A stretch of 26,031 bases of DNA from Chlamydomonas sphaeroides (taxonomy: Eukaryota; Chlorophyta; Chlorophyceae; Chlamydomonadales; Chlamydomonadaceae). The position numbers were made by a program, and so were the translations under genes. The DNA lies in NCBI GenBank assembly GCA_001662425.1, contig BDDC01000362.1:20565-46595 (forward strand), in the 5' to 3' direction. This document shows, piece by piece, positions 20,401 through 26,031 of the stretch. Position 1 is the stretch's first letter; each line of letters starts with the position of its first letter. The notes beneath the pieces were generated by a model, which searched no databases, was not told the origin of the DNA, and saw only the letters and a program-made list of their open reading frames with translations.

Positions 20401-22324
20401 TTCAACCTGATCGTGTGATCAAGGCCGCTCGATGATTATTGTGTGGCCGGTCTCGCGCCGCACCAGCAGCCGGCTGCTCGTGCTGCCCTGACTTGTGATC
20501 ATGCCCCGACCCCTGCCCATGCATGCATGCTCTGCTGTGCAGCTCCGAGACGAGGAGGCCGTTGTGCTCAAGAAGCTCGGAGTCGACTCCCGGCGCATGA
20601 CGCGCGAGCTGGCTGGCCTCGAGGCGCCTCGCGGCCTCTCGCGCCGCAACCTGCTCGAGGCGGCGGTTCCCAACGATGGCAACATTGACGACATTGTCAT
20701 CGGCTTCTCCGTGTTGCGGTACATCGAGGTCCCCTTCCCGCCCTCGCCCCCACCGCGTCGGTGGCCGCCCGGCCAGGCCCCGCCCGACCTGCCGCCCACA
20801 CCGCCCCGGCGCCCTCCCCGCCCGCCCCGCCCTCCTCCCCTCAACCTGACGGCCGTTGCCGCGTTCCTCGGCGCCGAGAACATCACCAAGGGCTTTCCGC
20901 CGCCGTCGCCTCCGCCGCCGTCGCCGCCTCCCTTACCTCCGCTGCCCTCGGTGCTGAGCCCGCCACCGCCCGCGCCGGTGCGCTACATCACGGTCCAGAA
21001 CATGTCGGCCTTTGGTGCTGCCGGCAAGACGCGGTCACTGGTGTGGTTTGACGATCCCGACTTCCGGACGCAGCTGGCAAAGCACTTGCCCATCCAGCTG
21101 GTGAGGAGGCCGGCCCGGTGGCGGGCTTTTTGCTGACATGCACTGTCCGTTGATGCCAGATACCCACAACACCTTGATGTGTTCATATAATGGGGTGATA
21201 CCGTGGTGTTGGTTATACCCAAGCCCGCCGCCGCTATGCGTTTGCGCAATCCCGCTGTGGCGCTCGGTACGCACGCACGGTTGGCAGCGTCCCGCCGCCG
21301 GTAGGTGCTTCATTGCCACCCAAGTAACCCGAAGCGGGCGTACAAGCGCGCACGGCGAAGGCACCTCTGGCCGACAGGGGCAACTGCTGTCAGCCGCCAG
21401 CTTTCCTAGCTAGGGCCGGTTTGTGCGAAGGGCCATGTACGCACGGCCATGCGTGGCGCCGCCGCTCAAGCAAGCCTAGCGAGCCAAATTACTCTGCCAT
21501 GTAATCTGGTGTTTACCGCTGCTGCCCGGGATGATTCGCGCCCCCAGGTTGATTGGAACAAGGCGCCGTGCCCCCGCGCCGGCTGCACGGCCTGCACCGA
21601 GTCATGGAAGGCCGTGCCCGCCAAGATGGACGTCGCAGTGTTTTTCAAGGACCCCGTCCAGATATCCAACATCTACATCAAGCAGGTGCGCCGACGGATG
21701 GCACGCGCATCGCTCTACCAGGGGTGGCTCCTGCTGGGACGTGCACGCGCTCGTTTGTGATAGGCAGGGGCCGTTGTGGGTCTTTATTTGTCCCTCGGAC
21801 CGTCACCGTGCCAACATGTATGCATGCATGTCGTCTCCTCCCTGCTGACACGTCATGGTGGCTGACGCCGCCCCTGACGTGGCCTTGTCGCTCGCTCGCT
21901 CCTTGGCCCCGCGCCCCACCCGCAGCTGCGCAACACGGGCGTTATCAAGGTCCAGACCATCAAGTGGGTCTCCCCTCCCCTCGGCTCTATCAGCAGCGAG
22001 CTCATCGGCAAGACGGTGTACGAGGTCTCGACCGACAACTCGAGCTGCTCGAGCGTCCTCCCCATCACCATCGGCCGCCGAGCGAGCGGCACGAGCCTCG
22101 ACGTCCCGGCCGGCGGCAGCCAGCAGAGCCTGCCCGCCTCCCTCGTCCGCACGGCAGTGGGCGGCCTGCTTATCACCATGGAGCCGCGCCCCGAGGACGC
22201 CGGCAAAAACTACGGCCCCTTCATCGAGTACGTCAAGGTGGCCGGCCGCGTTCTGTACCCCAAAAAGCCCTCAACGTACACGCCCGTCCAGACGGGCGTC
22301 TTCTACGGACGACGGCGGCGGTAG
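17477..22324 (+). CDS. Secreted Pro-rich extracellular-matrix glycoprotein
   Basis: Nine exons: 17477-17882, 18004-18233, 18486-18603, 18791-19266, 19557-19670, 20031-20285, 20543-21100, 21548-21685, 21926-22324. They give 2694 nt (897 aa), all introns GT-AG. Residues 1-25 form a signal peptide (core AVLLAVLLLGV). Residues about 27-250 resemble a glutamine-amidotransferase-like alpha/beta fold: a YVVPTQNGPLFYSEVEDM strand-helix, FVEGGGLVILLNANHG and PGAVVVLGYSW. That is a fold-level guess; no catalytic triad is evident. Three proline rods follow, of the SPPPP type modified to hydroxyproline-linked glycans in volvocine walls: residues about 298-408, 597-632 and 651-680. Between them is a helical region (411-596). 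The C-terminal part (about 690-885) has CPRAGCTAC and many alternating strands, perhaps a galactose-binding-type beta-sandwich. NXS/T sites (NLT, NIT, NMS, NSS) are present. It probably acts in the cell wall or extracellular matrix. It lacks the Cys pattern I expect of pherophorin domains and ends in YGRRRR. Confidence 0.85.
18957..19255 (+). repeat. SPP-type proline-rich rod in exon 4
   Basis: Low-complexity C-rich stretch coding for SPPPP, SPKPP and PTPPP units. Similar shorter stretches lie in exon 7 at about 20732-20835 and 20896-20970. These are the hydroxyproline-rich shafts typical of volvocine wall proteins. The antisense Gly-rich frames across them are artefacts. Confidence 0.9.
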
Positions 22325-22629
22325 CCCCTGCATCACACAGACGCTCGCCGGCTCGCCACGCGGCGCTGCTGCTGTGCAGCATACTGCCGGGCGATACGTA
22401 CGGCAATGCCGGCAGCAGCGGTTGCTTGCGTAGTCAGCGGCCCCGAAGCAGCGGCCCTATCTCGCGGCTGCGGTGTGTGGCAGGATTCGTTACGTACGCC
22501 GCCCCCTGCGGGAGGTGTAGAGCTTGCAACCTTGAATCCCACCCCTGCCTCTACACATCGGTGCGGCGGTGCGTTGTTAGCTGCTGCCTTTAGCGCTGTT
22601 CGGCTTAACGGGTGACCTCTGGTTGCTTG

Positions 22630-22686
22630 GGGTGCGTGCGTGCGTGCGGTGGAGTGCGGTGCGTGAGGTGGAGTGCGTGAGGTGGG
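22630..22686. repeat. GTGC-rich simple repeat
   Basis: Tandem GTGC units followed by alternating GGTGGAGTGCG and TGCGTGA units, in the presumed 3' UTR. Confidence 0.75.
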
Positions 22687-22909
22687 GACGGCAACCGAAT
22701 CGTTGTACTCATATAACACGAGCGGTAGGTGGCGTCGTCACGGCACTGCTGCTTGGCCCAGGAGGCCGCAATTACCATTATGATGGCGAGCGTGCGTGAC
22801 ATCGCAGGCTGAGGTAGCGCCGGGTGGGCGCTGCGCAGGATGCGTGTTGGCGGCGGCAGGTTGTGATTTGCAGCAGGGGCATGTCTTCAACAATCTGCAG
22901 CTAGTCCGG

Positions 22910-22937
22910 GAGATCTATCTGCTGGAAGATAGATCTC
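22910..22937. repeat. Perfect 11-bp inverted repeat (hairpin)
   Basis: GAGATCTATCT (22910-22920) and its exact complement AGATAGATCTC (22927-22937) flank a 6-base loop, GCTGGA. The arms are AT-rich compared with the surroundings, so chance is less likely than for a GC-rich palindrome. It could be an RNA hairpin in a long 3' UTR or the footprint of a small element. Confidence 0.85.
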
Positions 22938-24686
22938 GGAGGAAATGCAGTGGGCGTCAAGTACGTTGATTGGGCGTGCGCGCGTAGCTTGCTTGTCTTG
23001 ATCGGTTTCCACCTAGCTTGATGCCATCCTTCCTGTTTGTTGTTCGCTGGCACGGCGCGGCAAGGCACGAGGCGCGTTTCCTCGTTGACAGCTACTCGCT
23101 GCCGTCGTGTGTTGCATGCTGCTCCCACCGTCAAGCTTGCAGAACTGTTGCCGGAGAACGGCTGCGATGCAAAGGAAGCTCATTGTGCTTGAGGCTCGAT
23201 CGTTGTGTGTGTTGGTGGGTGGCCCGCAGATAGAGAGGAAGCAAACGCTTGTGCGGCCATCGGCACCGGGTAGCCCCTTGCCCAACCCACAAGGCGGTGC
23301 CTTTGGGAGGGGAAGGGAGGGGTGTATGTGCTTTATTTCCTAGATGTCGCTTTTGTTGCTAGTGATGTCGGGGGCCGGCCCCCGTGGATGGGGACGGTGC
23401 GCAGGCGGGCGCACCAGCCCACACACGCAACCAAGCCGCCACCGCAGCGTGAGCCGGTTATTCGCGCCAGCCGCGGCTTCTGGCGGCATGGCAGGCGTGT
23501 GTGTGGGGCTACGGTTGGGTCGTCCGTTGTCATCTTCATGAGGGCGATGTCGCGTCCACAGCAGGCTCTTGAGCAGGTTTTTTGCGCCAGCCTCGAGCCC
23601 GCCAGGGCATCCTCAACCTTCTGCGCCTTTCCTTTCTTGTTTTATGCATGTCATGGGGCTGCTGGCTGCGGTGGCTTAGTCCGTGCATACGTGCGTGTCC
23701 AGGCCGGCCAACGTGCGTGGCCTGCCGTCATCAGCCTGCTGCTGCTGCTGCATAGAGATTTTCGGGGCAGCCGTGTCTGTCGGGTGGGAGGTCCGCGCAA
23801 GCTGCCCTGAGATGGCGTGGTTTGAAGGCCGAAGAAACATACCAGTAGTGAACATCCATCGCGCAGCTGGCCGCCGCGGCGGACGCCCGGCGCACGGTGC
23901 GTGGCGAATGGGGCGGCGTGACACGACGTTGGCGCGACGCCAAGCGAGACCTGATTGATTAGTGGAGTTGGGGCGCTACGGCTACATAGGAAGCGGCTGG
24001 CTTCGAGTCGGGATAGGGTGGACTGCGGGGCCTGGGTTCGTGGCTATCAGCAGGAGCTATGCGGGCGAGGGGTTGGTTGTTGGCCGTGTGTATGTGTGCG
24101 TGGCTTGCTTCCGGCCAGGCGTGCGGCCGTATGCCTACCGCGGGTCATCAGTTTGTTGTGCGCCGATGTTTGTTCATTTATAAGTCCAAGTAAACACGCC
24201 CTGCGCAGCACGCCCTGCTGGGTTAATGACGCGTGCGTCGGTCGTGCGTGTAGTGCGTGTGGGCTGGCGGGCTGGCGGGCGGGCGCGCAGCTGCCAGGCA
24301 GCTACCGTAGCTAGCTGCATTGGCGGGGTCGGTGCTGCTGGTTCTTCGTGCCGGACACCGACCTAGCTGAGCCCTCAGGCCCGCAGGCCGGCACACACGC
24401 ACCCGCAGCAGCATGCATACCCTGGCTGCGCACGTACGTTCGTTAACGTCGTGCCGTACGACCGCGCGCTGGACCGCCCTCGCTCCTCGCGTGACTTCGG
24501 ACGCCTGCCTGCCTGCGTTCATGCCGCGGCTTGACCGCCGCTACTTCTTGTGGATGGCTGGGAGTCTTGTGCCTGGCGACACGCGTGGCGGATGTGGCGG
24601 CGCGCGTGCGTGTGAGTGGTTTTGGTTGTGGCGCGCACTCAGGGTCTCTTGTGGGCCCTCACCCACTCAATCAGCCGTCGAGTCAT

Positions 24687-24733
24687 GTGCATGCCGCCCG
24701 TACGTGCATGCCGTACGTGCATGCCGCCCGTAC
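24687..24733. repeat. GTGCATGCCGCCCGTAC tandem repeat
   Basis: A 17-bp unit (24687-24703), a 13-bp copy lacking CGCC-type bases (24704-24716) and a further 17-bp copy (24717-24733). Each unit contains the palindromes GCATGC and, at the junctions, GTACGTGC-like strings. Confidence 0.9.
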
Positions 24734-25054
24734 GTGCTGCGCGTGCGCGGCGCCTGTGTCGTGACGTGACATGCACCCCGGGGTCACGGGCGCATCCTGG
24801 CCAGGTTATTCGCGCCTGGCAACGGGAGCGCCCTCCTGCGGGCTCTGCATGATGCGACGACCGGCGGTGGCTGGGAGGTTCGTGCATGTGCTCTGGCCCC
24901 GGCCGGGGTGCACGCGGCTTCCGCCGCCAGCACGAGCTCTATCTACTCTATCTCGTTTGTTGCTCGCAGCAGCTCACTGGTGCCCTCGCACGACTGCTGG
25001 GTGCGGGTGAAGAACGCATGCACGCAGCGCGTATGGCCGAAAAAGGGCCGCAAC

Positions 25055-25059
25055 TGTAA
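25055..25059 (+). other. TGTAA poly(A) motif, plus strand
   Basis: First TGTAA downstream of the secreted-protein stop codon. TGTAA about 10-20 nt before the cleavage site is the usual signal in Chlamydomonas relatives. Assignment to that gene would imply an unusually long 3' UTR. Confidence 0.3.
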
Positions 25060-25094
25060 CTTATTGACCGACGGCCGAGGACACAACGGTTTCT

Positions 25095-25112
25095 TTACAC
25101 TTTGCCATTACA
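25095..25112 (-). other. Two TGTAA motifs, minus strand
   Basis: TTACA at 25095-25099 and 25108-25112 reads TGTAA on the minus strand. They lie about 540 bp downstream of the stop codon of the candidate minus-strand exon at the right edge, a normal 3' UTR length for these algae. Confidence 0.35.
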
Positions 25113-25140
25113 GAACTACGAGAAGACGGCGGGCATCGCA

Positions 25141-25162
25141 TACTACAACTACTACAACTACC
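25141..25162. repeat. TACTACAAC repeat
   Basis: Two perfect 9-bp units, TACTACAAC, followed by a partial third (TAC). Confidence 0.85.
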
Positions 25163-25649
25163 AAACCTAGACGGTCTTACCATCGCCTGGCCTCACGGCA
25201 CTTACGCCTGGTCAGGCCGAGGCCAGCGGAACGGTGCGGGTAACTGCCACTGGTCGCTCGTAGATGGCGGAGCAGCCTGCGAGCAGAGTTGAAAGCATTG
25301 TGTCAATAATTGACATTAGCCCCTTTGCGTTGGTTGAGTAGTGGCGCAAGCTGTCGGGTTGGCGAGCGAGCGACGCCGCCGTTCGTAGACGGCGGGCGCA
25401 ACTCGCGAGTTTGCCGGGCGGTGTCGTGACCGGAGATGTAGATGCCGGCCGCTCATCGATCGGGCGTGGTGGTTGCTTGTCGCGACCGATTGGCTGGCGT
25501 GCCATAAGACTGGCAGTTGTGATTGGCAGCACGATCGATGTCCAACCACTGACTCCCCACTGCTGCCTTCGCGAATCTGCGTGTTCTTTGGCTCCAGCAC
25601 CGAGCGCAGCCCACTCGTGTCATCAGCCAAGGTCTCGCAGCGCCCCCGC

Positions 25650-25961
25650 TTAGGTAGCAACGAGCACCGCGCGGCGGCGACGGGCCACGACCGCGCGTAC
25701 GGCAGCAGTGAGGACAGCGGCTTGCTTGTGGAGGGTAAGCAGCTCCGCCGCCAGCCCGGCCGAGCGCGCCCCAGCTAGGCGCTGGCGGGATCGTCGCGAC
25801 CGGCACGGCGCGGGGGGCGCTAGCTCCAGGCAGGGCAGCAAGCCGGCACCCAGTGCAGCCCCGCACCACACCACGCAGCAGACAGGGCGGCGCCTCCGCC
25901 GTGGCGAAGAGGGAGTCTGCGGGGTCCCGGGCACGGACCGAGGCCAGGCTCGCGACGGGGC
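25650..25961 (-). CDS. Candidate terminal exon of a minus-strand gene (weak)
   Basis: On the minus strand a strong acceptor (TATTTC units ending in CAG, boundary at 25962/25961) opens a frame of 312 nt that ends with TAA at 25650. Its C-terminal half reads like a helical protein end (GLAAELLTLHKQAAVLTAAV). Minus-strand TGTAA motifs follow at a plausible distance. The first half is Pro/Arg-rich, and another frame (PVASLASVRARDPADSLF) looks equally protein-like at the start, so an internal splice or a different frame is possible. I do not recognise any family, and the upstream part lies outside the window. Confidence 0.25.
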   Translation of the reverse strand, partial: APSRAWPRSVPGTPQTPSSPRRRRRPVCCVVWCGAALGAGLLPCLELAPPAPCRSRRSRQRLAGARSAGLAAELLTLHKQAAVLTAAVRAVVARRRRAVLVAT

Positions 25962-25963
25962 CT

Positions 25964-25987
25964 GAAATAGAAATAGAAATAGAAATA
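25964..25987. repeat. GAAATA hexanucleotide repeat (4 copies)
   Basis: Four perfect GAAATA units. On the minus strand they read TATTTC and end directly in a CAG, so they could serve as the pyrimidine tract of a splice acceptor. Confidence 0.95.
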
Positions 25988-26031
25988 GATGTACGGCGAG
26001 CTTGACTCGCCGTGATTTAAGGAGGTAGGGC

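Larger units (their letters stand above)
22325..26031. other. 3' region with simple repeats, no firm gene
   Basis: After the stop codon of the secreted-protein gene I find no plus-strand TGTAA until 25055, so either the 3' UTR is about 2.7 kb or another signal is used. The stretch has lower GC than the genes, is rich in GTGCGTGC/GCATGC strings, and contains several short repeats and a hairpin. Frames such as 23322-23810 and 24413-24769 have no motif and biased Arg/Cys composition. The last 380 bp may contain a minus-strand exon. Confidence 0.5.

Noticed and set aside
25572..25598. RICVFFGSS resembling the N-terminal motif of LOG-type phosphoribohydrolases
   Set aside because: The sequence after the motif does not continue as that family (no GGG or PGG motif), and no splice pattern rescues it. 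Nine residues are likely chance.

Overview
The window looks like nuclear DNA of a green alga, probably a volvocine/chlamydomonadalean chlorophyte. The sequence is strongly GC-rich and the genes are split by many introns of about 100-570 bp with GTGCG/GTGAG-type donors and CAG acceptors. Protein families typical of Chlamydomonas relatives are present: a MYND-finger protein, an ankyrin protein with an F-box-like N-terminus, and an SPP-rich extracellular-matrix glycoprotein. TGTAA-type polyadenylation motifs occur near some gene ends. I see no bacterial operons, rRNA, tRNA, CRISPR array or complete transposon.

Layout. 1-2647 is repeat-rich and apparently gene-free, with minisatellites at 118-335 and 1088-1278. 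2648-5937 (+) encodes a protein ending in a MYND zinc finger; its reading frame carries an in-frame TAA near the start and a probable 1-bp frameshift, so it may be a decaying gene or contain assembly errors. 6730-8827 (-) is a two-exon ankyrin-repeat protein convergent with the MYND gene. A 321-bp divergent promoter region separates it from 9149-15739 (+), an 18-exon gene whose spliced product (821 aa) fuses two consecutive enzymes of methionine salvage: methylthioribose-1-phosphate isomerase (N-terminal) and methylthioribose kinase (C-terminal). 15740-17476 is intergenic. 17477-22324 (+) is a 9-exon secreted Pro-rich glycoprotein of 897 aa. It combines a glutamine-amidotransferase-like N-terminal region, three SPP-type rods and a C-terminal beta-rich domain. 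22325-26031 holds simple repeats, a hairpin, poly(A)-type motifs and a weak candidate for the last exon of a minus-strand gene leaving the window.

The genes have unrelated roles (methionine salvage, cell wall, two protein-interaction proteins) and show no pathway clustering. The best candidates for something unusual are the isomerase-kinase fusion, a GC-AG intron at the fusion linker, a relic duplicate of an exon end inside an intron of the same gene, the domain combination of the secreted protein, and the disrupted MYND gene. Exon boundaries were derived by hand from splice consensus, frame continuity and remembered protein families; all exon lengths in the fusion gene, the ankyrin gene and the secreted-protein gene add up to whole codons.
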